Origin: Dyella_B jejuensis | Lineage (GTDB): Bacteria; Pseudomonadota; Gammaproteobacteria; Xanthomonadales; Rhodanobacteraceae | Direction: 5' to 3' | Assembly (NCBI RefSeq): GCF_044904675.1 | Contig: NZ_JADIKJ010000011.1 | Coordinates: forward strand, 43,396-107,395 | DNA length: 64,000 nt | Shown here: positions 17,799-26,272 of the stretch, in pieces | How positions within the stretch are numbered: position 1 is the stretch's first letter | How the letters are laid out: the number at the start of each line of letters is the position of its first letter | Program-made: the position numbers and the translations under genes | The notes under the pieces: generated by a model | What the model saw: only the letters and a program-made list of their open reading frames with translations | Databases searched by the model: none | Told to the model about the DNA's origin: nothing

Positions 17799-18016
17799 GT
17801 GCCGGCGCCGGCAAGCTATCGATAAGCTGAACCGATCCAAATGGCACCTTGAACTTCCCCTGCCGCGGCCACACTAAGTAGTCGTATCGCCGTGAGGCGA
17901 CGAGCGGATGGCACAAAACATCGTGGCATCCAGGGGTTGGTTCCTAAGTTTACCCTCCCCCCGGAACGCAACCTAACAAACCCCGGCAGTTATTCCCCTG
18001 GCTGCCGGGGTTTTTT
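17799..18016 (+). ncRNA. Candidate structured RNA ending in a strong terminator
   Basis: A gene-free stretch before pncB. Possible helices on the plus strand: GGTGCC/GGCACC (17799-17804 with 17843-17848), CCCCTG/CAGGGG (17857-17862 with 17931-17936), TCGCC-GTGA-GGCGA (17887-17900), GGATGGCAC/GTGGCATCC (17906-17914 with 17923-17931, one mismatch), and the terminator at 17981-18016. Possible promoter TTGGAA (17771) and TATGGT (17795), 18 bases apart. It matches no RNA family I know. It may be a small RNA or a pncB leader. Confidence 0.4.
17981..18016 (+). terminator. Strong Rho-independent terminator upstream of pncB
   Basis: CCCCGGCAG (17981-17989) pairs with CTGCCGGGG (18002-18010) around a 12-base loop, followed by six T. 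No plus-strand gene lies directly upstream, so it must end a non-coding or leader transcript. Confidence 0.85.
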
Positions 18017-18122
18017 ATTTCCCTTTCCGTTTCTCGACGCACTGTTCACGATTGCGATTCCGGCAGGATAATTGCCGGCAGCGGCATTATGGCCGGCGTT
18101 CCTCTTTCCGACATGGATGCCC

Positions 18123-19334
18123 ATGATCGTCAGTTCCCTGCTCGATACCGACCTGTACAAATTTTCCATGATGCAGGTCGTGCTGCATCAGTATCCAGCC
18201 GCGCAGGTGGAGTATCGCTTCAAGTGCCGTAATCCGGGCATCGACCTGGTGCCCTACATCGACGAGATCCGCGACGAACTGCATGCCCTGTGCGGCTTGC
18301 GCTTTACCGAGCAAGAGCTGGAATACCTGCGCACCTGGCGTTTCTTCAAGAGCGACTTCATCGATTTCCTGGGATTATTCCAGCTCAACGCCAAATACGT
18401 GGATATCGCGCCGTCGCCTCGGCAGAACGGTGAGATCGAGATTCGCATCTGCGGCCCTTGGCTACATACGATCCTGTTCGAAGTGCCGTTGCTGGCCATC
18501 GTCAACGAAGTCTATTTCCGCAACACGAACGCGCAGTTGGATCTTGCCGAGGGCCGCCGCCGCTTGGCGGACAAGATCACGCTATTGCGCGATGCTCCCG
18601 GCTATGCCGAATGCCGCATTGCTGATTACGGTACCCGTCGCCGGTTCTCGCGCCAATGGCACAAGGAAGTGGTGACGACCCTGCACGCAGGCTTGCGCGA
18701 TCAACTGGCCGGTACCAGCAATGTATGGCTGGCCCGGCAGCTGGGGCTGCGCCCGCTGGGCACACTGGCGCATGAATATCTGCAGGCGCATCAGGCGCTT
18801 GGTCCACGGCTGCGTGATTCGCAGGTGGCCGCACTGGAGGCGTGGGCGAAGGAGTACCGGGGTGACCTGGGTATCGCGTTATCGGACGTCTACGGCCTTT
18901 CCGCGTTCCTGCGCGATTTCGATATGTATTTCTGCAAGCTGTTCGACGGTACGCGGCACGATTCGGGCGATCCGTTCGCGTGGGGCGAGCGCGTGCTGGC
19001 GCATTACCAGGCCAATCGCGTCGACCCACGCAGCAAGATCCTGGTGTTCAGCGATGGCCTTGATATTGCCAAGGTCATGAAGCTTTACCAGCACTTCCGT
19101 GGGCGTTGCCTGCTCGCCTTCGGCGTCGGTACCAATCTCACCAACGATGTTGGCCCCACGCCGCTCAACATCGTGATCAAGATGGTCCGCTGCAACGGCC
19201 AGCCGGTGGCCAAATTGAGCGATTCACCGGGCAAGAACATGTGCGAGGACGAAGCCTATATCGCTTATCTGCGGCAGGTGTTCGACATTCCTGTGCTCGT
19301 TGGCGAGGGCGATCAGGCGTACCGGGAAACGTAA
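18123..19334 (+). CDS. pncB: Nicotinate phosphoribosyltransferase
   Basis: A 403-residue NAPRTase of the NAD salvage pathway, joining nicotinate and PRPP with ATP. It starts MIVSSLLDTDLYKFSMMQVV and shows VEYRFKCRN, CRIADYGTRRRFSRQWH, the GTRHDSGDPFAWG segment near the active site and FSDGLDIAK. The ATG at 18123 aligns with the family start; 18117 (two residues longer) is equally possible, since neither has a clear ribosome binding site. A terminator lies 107 bases upstream. Confidence 0.93.
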   Translation: MIVSSLLDTDLYKFSMMQVVLHQYPAAQVEYRFKCRNPGIDLVPYIDEIRDELHALCGLRFTEQELEYLRTWRFFKSDFIDFLGLFQLNAKYVDIAPSPRQNGEIEIRICGPWLHTILFEVPLLAIVNEVYFRNTNAQLDLAEGRRRLADKITLLRDAPGYAECRIADYGTRRRFSRQWHKEVVTTLHAGLRDQLAGTSNVWLARQLGLRPLGTLAHEYLQAHQALGPRLRDSQVAALEAWAKEYRGDLGIALSDVYGLSAFLRDFDMYFCKLFDGTRHDSGDPFAWGERVLAHYQANRVDPRSKILVFSDGLDIAKVMKLYQHFRGRCLLAFGVGTNLTNDVGPTPLNIVIKMVRCNGQPVAKLSDSPGKNMCEDEAYIAYLRQVFDIPVLVGEGDQAYRET

Positions 19335-19396
19335 ATCGACATGACACGAGGGGCGGATGGAATCGGCCCCTGGCCATGCACGATTCATCCCGTTAT

Positions 19397-20191
19397 TCAA
19401 AACGCAGGCAATACGGCACCGTGGTATTTCTGTTCGATGAAGGCCTTGACCTGCGGGCTGGTCAAGGCCTTGGCGAGTTTCTGGACGCGCGGATCGTTCT
19501 GATTGTCCGGACGGCCGACCAGATAATTCACGTAGGGCGAGTTCTTGTCCTCGATCAGCAACGCATCCTTGGTTGGGTTCAGTCCGGCGGCTAGCGCGTA
19601 ATTGGTATTGATCAGCGCCAGATCCACTTCGTCCAAAGTGCGCGGCAGCATGGCCGCCTCCAGTTCCTTGAATTGCAGATGCCTGGGATTGGCCGTGATG
19701 TCCTTGAGGGTAGCCAGTTCGTCGTTGGGATCCTTCAGCGTAATCAGGCCATGCTTGGCGAGCAGCAGCAGGGCGCGGCTATTGTTGCTGGGATCGTTCG
19801 GGATCGCGACGGTGGCGCCATCGGGCAACTGGTCGATCGATTTGAACTTGTGCGAATAGGCGCCGAACGGTTCGATGTGTACGCCGGTAATGATCACCAG
19901 GTTGGTTTTGCGTTCGCGATTGAAGGCATCCAGGTAGGGCTTGGTCTGGAAGTAATTCACGTCGATGCTCTTTTCGGCCACCTGCAGGTTGGGCTGCACA
20001 TAGTCGGCAAATACCTTGATCTGCAGATTCACGCCTTCCTTCGCGAGGATGGGCTTGACCTGCTTGAGGATCTCCGCATGCGGCACCGCGGTGGCGGCCA
20101 CGGTCAGTGTCTGGCCATTTGCGCTATCGGAATTGGACGACGAGCAGCCGGCCAAGAGCAGGGCGGCAAGGAAAGCCAGGAGCTTTTTCAT
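19397..20191 (-). CDS. metQ: MetQ/NlpA family methionine-binding lipoprotein
   Basis: A 264-residue substrate-binding lipoprotein of a methionine ABC importer. The signal peptide ends LLLAGC (lipidated Cys16), and the mature part contains VAATAVPHAEILKQVKPIL, VNYFQTKPYLD, the DPSNNSRALLLL loop and ALINTNYA. It is the third gene of metN-metI-metQ on the minus strand, after a 109-base gap that holds a 14-base palindrome. It would bind L- or D-methionine in the periplasm. Confidence 0.92.
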   Translation of the reverse strand: MKKLLAFLAALLLAGCSSSNSDSANGQTLTVAATAVPHAEILKQVKPILAKEGVNLQIKVFADYVQPNLQVAEKSIDVNYFQTKPYLDAFNRERKTNLVIITGVHIEPFGAYSHKFKSIDQLPDGATVAIPNDPSNNSRALLLLAKHGLITLKDPNDELATLKDITANPRHLQFKELEAAMLPRTLDEVDLALINTNYALAAGLNPTKDALLIEDKNSPYVNYLVGRPDNQNDPRVQKLAKALTSPQVKAFIEQKYHGAVLPAF

Positions 20192-20231
20192 GAATACGTT
20201 CCAGTTCTTGTGCATCGCATCAGAGTAGCCG

Positions 20232-20245
20232 TCCAGACGTCTGGA
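20232..20245. promoter_or_regulatory. 14-base perfect palindrome between metI and metQ
   Basis: TCCAGACGTCTGGA reads identically on both strands and contains AGACGTCT, which is the enterobacterial MetJ half-box consensus. It lies 41 bases upstream of the metQ start codon. MetJ is not expected in this group, so an unrelated methionine regulator, or chance, is possible. Confidence 0.35.
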
Positions 20246-20300
20246 TGCAAAGCTGCCCGCTGGCGTGGTTCGGCAGGCCGGATCGAGCTTCGCTGACGAT

Positions 20301-20993
20301 TCAGCGCCGGCTGTAATGGGCAACGATGCGATCGCCAAGCATCTGCAACAACTGCACCAGCACAATCAGCAACAGCACGGTCACCACCATATAGTCGGAT
20401 TTATAACTCAGGTAACCATAGCGATACGCCAGGTCGCCGAGGCCCCCGGCCCCGATGGCGCCGCCCATGGCCGTGTAGCCGACCAGCGCAATGGCGGTAA
20501 CCGTCACCCCCGCCCACAGGCTGGCGCGTGCCTCCGGCAGCAGCACATGGCGGACAATCTGCCAGGTGCTGGCGCCCATGGCCTGCGAGGCTTCGATCAC
20601 GCCGTACTCCACTTCGCGCAAGGCCGTTTCCACCAGGCGGGCAAAAAACGGCGCAGCGCCGATCACCAGCGGCGGGATCGCGCCGCGGATGCCTAGTTTG
20701 GTGCCGACCAGGACATAGGTGAGCGGCATCAGCACGATCATCAGGATGATGAAGGGAATCGAGCGAAGCACGTTTACCGCCAGCGACAGGGCGCCATAGA
20801 GCTTGGGCATGGCATGCAACTGCCCTTTGCCGGTAAGAAACAACAGCACACCGAGCGGCAACCCGATCAAAACGGTGAGCAGCAATGAGCCGCCCAGCAT
20901 CAGCAGGGTGTCGATGCAGGCCTGGCCCAGTTCGCCCCAGTCGTCGATATTGGGAAACAGGCTTTGCAGCAAGGGCAGGTGGGTGGCGATCAT
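20301..20993 (-). CDS. metI: Methionine ABC transporter permease
   Basis: A 230-residue MetI permease with five to six membrane segments (for example TLLMLGGSLLLTVLIGLPLGVLL) and the EAA loop EASQAMGASTWQIVRHVLLPEA that docks on the ATPase. The C-terminal AYRYGYLSYKSDYMVVTVLLL is typical of MetI. Its ATG overlaps the metN stop by four bases (ATGA on the minus strand), which indicates translational coupling. Confidence 0.95.
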   Translation of the reverse strand: MIATHLPLLQSLFPNIDDWGELGQACIDTLLMLGGSLLLTVLIGLPLGVLLFLTGKGQLHAMPKLYGALSLAVNVLRSIPFIILMIVLMPLTYVLVGTKLGIRGAIPPLVIGAAPFFARLVETALREVEYGVIEASQAMGASTWQIVRHVLLPEARASLWAGVTVTAIALVGYTAMGGAIGAGGLGDLAYRYGYLSYKSDYMVVTVLLLIVLVQLLQMLGDRIVAHYSRR

Positions 20994-22000
20994 CGTGCAA
21001 GCTCCTCCACGTCAATGCCCGCGTCGCGCAGGGCCTGCAATGCGACATCCAGGTTGGCGCCCTGCATCGCCAGCGTGAGCTGGCCGTATGGCAGGTCCTT
21101 GATGCGATCGATACGCCCGGCCAGGATGTTGAAATCCACGCCGGTTTCGCGGGTCACGCGGCCCAGGGTCGGCGACCAGGTGGCTTCGCCGCGAAAAGAC
21201 AGGCGCAGGATACGGCCAGGGACATGTTCATAAGGCACGTGTGCGCCAGCTGCTTCCTCGGGCAGCGCTTCGTTGACGAAGCGCCGCGTGGTGGGATGCC
21301 GGGGATGCAGGAAAACATCGGCCACCGAACCGTGTTCCACGATGCGGCCGCCATCCAGCACCGCGACGCGATCGCATACCCGGCGCACCACGTCCATTTC
21401 GTGCGTGATCAGCACAATGGTCAGTTTCAGGTCGCGATTGATTTCTGCCAGTAGCTCGAGCACGGACGCCGTGGTTTGCGGATCGAGCGCGCTGGTTGCT
21501 TCATCGCACAGCAGGATGGAAGGCTGGTTGGCCAGCGCGCGGGCAATGCCGACTCGTTGCTTCTGCCCGCCGGAAAGCTGCGATGGGTATTTGTTGGCGT
21601 GCGCCTCCAGGCCGACCCGCTGCAGCAACTCGTCGACCCGCGCGCGGATCACTTTGGCTTCCTTGCCACCGGCAAGGCGCATCGGGAAGGCAATGTTGTC
21701 GGCGACGGTCTGGGAGGAGAGCAGGTTGAAGTGCTGGAAGATCATGCCAATGCGCTGCCTGGCCGCGCGCAGGGCGGTGCCGGCGAGCGCGGTCATGTCG
21801 GTATCTCCTACCAGAATGCGCCCGCCGCTCGGCCGTTCCAGCAAGTTGACCAGGCGTACCAGTGTCGATTTGCCGGCGCCGGAATGCCCGATGATGCCAA
21901 ATACCTCGCCATCGGCGATGTCCAGACTGAAAGCTTCGAGCGCTGGAATGTCCTTGCCGCCGACGCGGTAGGACTTGTGGACATCGACGAAACGGATCAC
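20990..22000 (-). CDS. metN: Methionine ABC transporter ATP-binding protein
   Basis: A 336-residue ATPase. Walker A GHSGAGKST, signature LSGGQKQRVGIARAL, Walker B ILLCDEATSALDP and the H-loop LITHEMDV are all intact. A C-terminal NIL ligand-sensing domain (from about 265) would inhibit transport when methionine is high. The start is the GTG at 22000 giving IRFVDVHKSYRV, since no family resemblance is seen upstream. First gene of metNIQ. No SAM riboswitch is visible in the 96-base gap to the divergent gpx gene. Confidence 0.94.
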   Translation of the reverse strand: MIRFVDVHKSYRVGGKDIPALEAFSLDIADGEVFGIIGHSGAGKSTLVRLVNLLERPSGGRILVGDTDMTALAGTALRAARQRIGMIFQHFNLLSSQTVADNIAFPMRLAGGKEAKVIRARVDELLQRVGLEAHANKYPSQLSGGQKQRVGIARALANQPSILLCDEATSALDPQTTASVLELLAEINRDLKLTIVLITHEMDVVRRVCDRVAVLDGGRIVEHGSVADVFLHPRHPTTRRFVNEALPEEAAGAHVPYEHVPGRILRLSFRGEATWSPTLGRVTRETGVDFNILAGRIDRIKDLPYGQLTLAMQGANLDVALQALRDAGIDVEELAR

Positions 22001-22096
22001 GGCGAACCCTGGCCCATGGAGGAGCCGGCATTCTATGCCACTACCCGCGCCGGGGCTGCAGTAGACTGCCATATCGATATGACCCGGGAGCGATCC

Positions 22097-22573
22097 ATGA
22101 CGACTGCTTACGACTTCCATGCGCGCGACATCGACGGCAACGAGCGCTCACTGGGCGAATGGCGCGGCAAGACCTTGCTGGTCGTCAACGTGGCTTCCAA
22201 GTGCGGCTTTACCCCGCAGTACAAGGGCCTGGAAGAACTGTGGCGACACCATCGCGACGAAGGGTTGGTGGTGCTCGGCTTTCCCTGTGACCAATTCGGT
22301 CATCAGGAACCGGGCAACGAAGAAGAGATCAAGCAGTTCTGTTCCACCAGCTATGAGGTGACCTTTCCCCTGTTCGCCAAGATCGAGGTGAACGGCGAAA
22401 ACGCCCATCCGTTTTACCGCTGGCTGAAGCAGCAGGCCAAGGGCCTGTTGGGCAGCGAAGCGATCAAGTGGAATTTCACCAAGTTCCTGGTCGATGCCGA
22501 GGGTAACGTGGTCAAGCGCTATGCGCCGACCGACACGCCGGAAAAGATCGACAAGGATCTGCGCAAGCGCTGA
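22097..22573 (+). CDS. Glutathione peroxidase (thiol peroxidase type)
   Basis: A 158-residue GPx family protein. Active-site motifs are NVASKCGFTPQY with peroxidatic Cys36, FPCDQFGHQEPG with the conserved Gln, and KWNFTKFLVD with the Trp-Asn pair. Cys replaces selenocysteine, as in most bacterial members, which usually use thioredoxin. CGGGAG lies seven bases before the ATG. It is divergent from metN. Confidence 0.93.
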   Translation: MTTAYDFHARDIDGNERSLGEWRGKTLLVVNVASKCGFTPQYKGLEELWRHHRDEGLVVLGFPCDQFGHQEPGNEEEIKQFCSTSYEVTFPLFAKIEVNGENAHPFYRWLKQQAKGLLGSEAIKWNFTKFLVDAEGNVVKRYAPTDTPEKIDKDLRKR

Positions 22574-22595
22574 CTGCGCGGCACGCTTGCGGACT

Positions 22596-24152
22596 TCAGC
22601 CGCGCCCCTGAAAAGCGGCCAGCTGCTCCATGATGGCGTCAAGGGTGCGGCTGGGGCTGGGTTCGTCGCCTTCGCGCACGACATTGTTGAGCATGATGGC
22701 GAAAGCCAGCCGTTCGCCCGACGCCGTCGTCACGTAGCCGGCCACGCAGCGCACGTCGTTCATGCTGCCGGTCTTGGCGTGTACGTTATTGCTGGCGGCC
22801 GTGTTGCGCATGCGCCATTGGAGCGTGCCGTCCACGCCGGCGGTCGGCAACGTGTCACGCAGTTGCGCGCCATAAGGCTGCCTGGCCAGGTAGACGAGCA
22901 GATGCGTCATGGCCGCCGGCGTCGCCAAGTCCTGGCGCGACAGGCCGGCGCCGTCCTCGATCTGGCTGTCCTCGGGTGGAATGCCGATGCGTCCGAGTAG
23001 TTCGTCCAGGGCACGTATCCCCCAGGCTTCCGTCGTGAGGAAGCCCGACGCCGGATCGGCCACCTGTCCGGCGCTGGCACGTGCCTTGACGCCAGCGATC
23101 TGCAGCAAGTTTTGCAGGTAGAGATTCTGCGATCTTTTCAAGCCGCGGGTAAGCACGTCCATCACTGGCGGCGACAACACCTGTGCCAGCACCACCGCCC
23201 GGTCGAGCCCGATGTCGGCCTGTTGTGGCCAGTGCAGTACGCGCAGCGCCCCTTTCAGGCGAATACCGTGCCGCGCCAGTGCCTCCTGCAATAGCGTGCC
23301 AGCGAACTGGGCCGGATCCGCCATCGCAAGCTTGTAGGTTTGCGCCTGGGATTGCGCGGCGATATGGCCGAATGCGTATAAGGTCATATCACCCGGGGCG
23401 CGATAAAGGTTGATATCGCTGCGTGTGTTGCCTGCACTGGTGGTGAGCGTATTTATCACGCGAGGGAACGCATCGGCTGGATCGAGCTTCAACCGTGCCC
23501 GCTCGCCCGGAACGCGCGAGGGTTCCACCATCAGGTTGACGGTGTTTTCCTGCACGCTTAAAGCTGAAGCGGGCGGGGCGAACCAGCTTTGCAGGTCACG
23601 CGCCTCCCAGCCGGAGCCGGCGGATGGGCCGCTGAAATAGCTATCGTCGGCGATCAGGTCGCCCTGTACCTCATGCACGCCGCTTGCAGCGAGTTGCGCG
23701 GCGAGCTGATCGGCCCAGTCGGTATTGGTGCCCGGCGTGTCGAGCGTCGGATCACCCATGCCGCGCAGGATCAGCGATCCTTCCAGCCGCCCTTGTACGA
23801 TCGGCTGCGTGACGAGCAGTTGTGTAGGAATGCGGTAATCGGTGCCTAGCGTATCCAGCACCAGCGCTGCGGTATACAACTTGGCGGTGGAGGCCGTTTG
23901 CAGCAGCTTGCCCGCATCGTGCGCATAGAGCGTGCGGCCAGTATCGAGTGAGATCACATCGATTCCCCAACGCGACGACGCAAAGCGTGGAGCTGCGATC
24001 TGCGCATCGATCGCCGCAGCCAGTTGCTGCACGGTGTGGGATGCCGTGATCTGCGATACCTGCGTGACGCTTGCCTGGGCAACGGCGATGGCGCCAAACA
24101 GCGCACAGGCGGTGGCGACGCGGAGCGGATAACGCGATGCGGCGAGCTTCAT
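22596..24152 (-). CDS. dacB: D-alanyl-D-alanine carboxypeptidase/endopeptidase (PBP4, DacB)
   Basis: A 518-residue class C low-molecular-weight penicillin-binding protein with a signal peptide (about 1-27, ending AVAQA). Motifs: STAK with nucleophile Ser88 and Lys91, SQN in GLKRSQNLYLQN, and KTG in HAKTGSM near the C-terminus. The long insertion between the first two motifs is normal for PBP4. It trims and opens peptidoglycan cross-links in the periplasm. The ATG at 24152 gives the signal peptide. Confidence 0.92.
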   Translation of the reverse strand: MKLAASRYPLRVATACALFGAIAVAQASVTQVSQITASHTVQQLAAAIDAQIAAPRFASSRWGIDVISLDTGRTLYAHDAGKLLQTASTAKLYTAALVLDTLGTDYRIPTQLLVTQPIVQGRLEGSLILRGMGDPTLDTPGTNTDWADQLAAQLAASGVHEVQGDLIADDSYFSGPSAGSGWEARDLQSWFAPPASALSVQENTVNLMVEPSRVPGERARLKLDPADAFPRVINTLTTSAGNTRSDINLYRAPGDMTLYAFGHIAAQSQAQTYKLAMADPAQFAGTLLQEALARHGIRLKGALRVLHWPQQADIGLDRAVVLAQVLSPPVMDVLTRGLKRSQNLYLQNLLQIAGVKARASAGQVADPASGFLTTEAWGIRALDELLGRIGIPPEDSQIEDGAGLSRQDLATPAAMTHLLVYLARQPYGAQLRDTLPTAGVDGTLQWRMRNTAASNNVHAKTGSMNDVRCVAGYVTTASGERLAFAIMLNNVVREGDEPSPSRTLDAIMEQLAAFQGRG

Positions 24153-24190
24153 GCGCTTAGTATTGCCGAAGCTTCGCGGCACGCGATAGC

Positions 24191-25528
24191 TCAAGCTATC
24201 CATGCATGGCGGTGGCGAAGGCGTAGTCCCAGCCATGCCAAGCTCATCCCGCGCATAGCCATGAAAGCAAGAAATGCCAGCCATAGTCCGTGATTGCCAA
24301 GTCCGCGCGCAAACCAGGCGAGCCATGCAAAAAAAACCACGGATACCAGCATCCCATCACGCATCTCGCGCGCGCGCGTCGCGCCGATGAACAAGCCATC
24401 CAGCAGGTAGCTCCACACCGCCACGACCGGTAACGCCGCCAGCCAGGGCAGATAGCGATAGGCTGCATCGCGCACATCGGGCAAGTTGGTTTGCAGATTG
24501 ACGAATAGCTTTCCGGCTGCGCTGAAGAACAACGCATAAGCGATGCTGCCGATCAGCGACCATCCGCCGGCCACGATCAACGCCCGGCGCAATGCATGGG
24601 GATCGCGCGCGCCGATGGCGTGGCCGCACAATGCTTCGACCGCGTTGGCGAGCCCATCCAGGCCGAACGCAGTGAGCATCAGTCCATTGAGCAACAGCGC
24701 ATTGGCCGCGACGGTGACGTCGCCCAGTCGCGCACCCAGCAGCGAGAGGCTGAAGAACACGCCTTCCAATCCCAGTGTGCGCAAAAAAATATCGCGATTC
24801 ACCATCAGCAAGGGACGCCAGTGCTGCCAGGCGCGCATGGCGCGCCAATCGATCGTGCCGTCCAACCTGCGCGCCATCTGAAGCGCACGCCAAAGGCCGT
24901 AGACAGCGCCGCACCATTCGCCCCCCACCGAGGCCAGCGCGATACCCGGCACGCCCCAACCGAAGCCGGGTACGAACAAAAGGTTCAGCGCGATATTGAC
25001 GATATTGGTCACCAGCAGCAGCGCCAGCGTGGTGCGTGCGCGCTGCGCACCGATGAACCAGCCGGCCAGCGCATAGTTGAGCAGCGCGGCGGGTAGTCCG
25101 AACAAGCGCAGGTACAGGTAGTCCAGCGCGCGCCCGGATAGCAATGGCGTGGAGTGCATCTGGCTGACCAGCCACGGTAGCAGCGGCACCATCAAGCCAC
25201 CCACCAACAGGCCAAGCGAGGCGGCAAGCAGCAAAGCCTGTGCCTGCACGGTGCGCAATCCCGATGCATCGCCCGCACCCTTGGCCTGTGCAACAAAGCC
25301 GGTGGTGCCCATGCGCAGAAAACCCAGGCTCCATACCGGCAGGGCGTATACCGCGCTGCCGACGGTTACGGCACCAAGGTCCTGGGTTTGCGGTAAATGA
25401 CCGGCCACGGTGCTGTCTACCAGCGCTACCAGCGGCACCGTGAGATTGGACAGGATCATGGGGGCCGCCAGTGCCCACACTTGCTGATGAGTCGGGCGAT
25501 GGCGCCAGGCTTCGAGGAATGCGGTCAT
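24191..25528 (-). CDS. MATE family efflux transporter (DinF type)
   Basis: A 445-residue 12-helix membrane protein. The start RPTHQQVWALAAPMILSNLTVPLVALVDSTVAGHL is characteristic of the DinF branch of MATE exporters, which use sodium or proton gradients to expel organic cations. The second half repeats the fold from about 230. It ends 38 bases before the dacB start on the same strand. The substrate is unknown. Confidence 0.9.
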   Translation of the reverse strand: MTAFLEAWRHRPTHQQVWALAAPMILSNLTVPLVALVDSTVAGHLPQTQDLGAVTVGSAVYALPVWSLGFLRMGTTGFVAQAKGAGDASGLRTVQAQALLLAASLGLLVGGLMVPLLPWLVSQMHSTPLLSGRALDYLYLRLFGLPAALLNYALAGWFIGAQRARTTLALLLVTNIVNIALNLLFVPGFGWGVPGIALASVGGEWCGAVYGLWRALQMARRLDGTIDWRAMRAWQHWRPLLMVNRDIFLRTLGLEGVFFSLSLLGARLGDVTVAANALLLNGLMLTAFGLDGLANAVEALCGHAIGARDPHALRRALIVAGGWSLIGSIAYALFFSAAGKLFVNLQTNLPDVRDAAYRYLPWLAALPVVAVWSYLLDGLFIGATRAREMRDGMLVSVVFFAWLAWFARGLGNHGLWLAFLAFMAMRGMSLAWLGLRLRHRHAWIA

Positions 25529-25652
25529 GGGAGAAATCGGGCCGTTTTGCGGCCATTCTGGCACGCGGCGAGGTGCCCGGGCCTCATGGATGTTACCCTT
25601 GCCAATCCTGTCGTCGGCGAAGGTCGGCGTCCTTCACTACCGCGAGACCATC

Positions 25653-26135
25653 ATGCAGATCGCCGATAATTCCGTTGCTTCCTTTCACTACACGCTGACC
25701 GGCGACGATGGCCAGGTGATCGACAGTTCCGAAGGCCGCGAACCGCTTACTTATCTGCACGGCAGCGGCCAGATCGTGCCGGGCCTGGAAAAGGCGATGG
25801 CCGGACGTGCGGCCGGCGACCAGTTCAAGGTGGACGTCGCGGCCGCGGAAGGCTACGGCGAGCATCATCCGGAACTCATGCAGGAGCTGCCGCGCGAGGC
25901 GTTCCAGGGCGTGGAGGATATCCAGCCGGGCATGCAGTTCCAGGGGCACGGTCCGCAAGGCGTGATCAACGTGACGGTGACCAAGGTTGACGACGACAAA
26001 GTGCACATCGACGGCAACCATCCCCTGGCCGGCCAGACCCTGCACTTCGAGATTGAAATCACGCAAGTGCGTGTAGCCAGCGAAGAGGAAATCGCGCACG
26101 GCCATGTGCACGGCGCAGGCGGTCATCATCATTGA
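25653..26135 (+). CDS. slyD: FKBP-type peptidyl-prolyl isomerase SlyD
   Basis: A 160-residue SlyD: FKBP domain split by an IF chaperone flap (about 65-125). Seen are YTLTGDDGQVIDSSEGREPLTYLHG, IVPGLEKAM, AYGEHHPELMQELPREAF-like sequence (GYGEHHPELMQELPREAF) and a short His-rich tail GHVHGAGGHHH. SlyD folds proteins, binds nickel through its tail and helps hydrogenase maturation in Escherichia coli. Here the tail is much shorter than in that species. It is cytoplasmic, unlike the exported FKBP at 6860. Confidence 0.93.
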   Translation: MQIADNSVASFHYTLTGDDGQVIDSSEGREPLTYLHGSGQIVPGLEKAMAGRAAGDQFKVDVAAAEGYGEHHPELMQELPREAFQGVEDIQPGMQFQGHGPQGVINVTVTKVDDDKVHIDGNHPLAGQTLHFEIEITQVRVASEEEIAHGHVHGAGGHHH

Positions 26136-26141
26136 TGCGAT

Positions 26142-26169
26142 GCGACCGCGCGATGGTTCGCGCGGTCGC
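26142..26169. terminator. Strong hairpin after slyD
   Basis: GCGACCGCGCG (26142-26152) pairs perfectly with CGCGCGGTCGC (26159-26169) around a six-base loop. No T-run follows, so it would be a weak terminator or an mRNA end-protecting stem between the convergent slyD and pldA genes. Confidence 0.5.
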
Positions 26170-26272
26170 ATGCAGTTCGGACCGTTCCCGGATTAAATCC
26201 GGGGAGCCCGACGAGTGACTGCACTTCAAGGCTTCGCGCCAGCCCGGCTGCCGTGCTCGCGCAGCGAAGGCC

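Noticed and set aside
22001..22096. SAM riboswitch before metN
   Set aside because: The gap is only 96 bases and shows none of the SAM-I/II/III core sequences.
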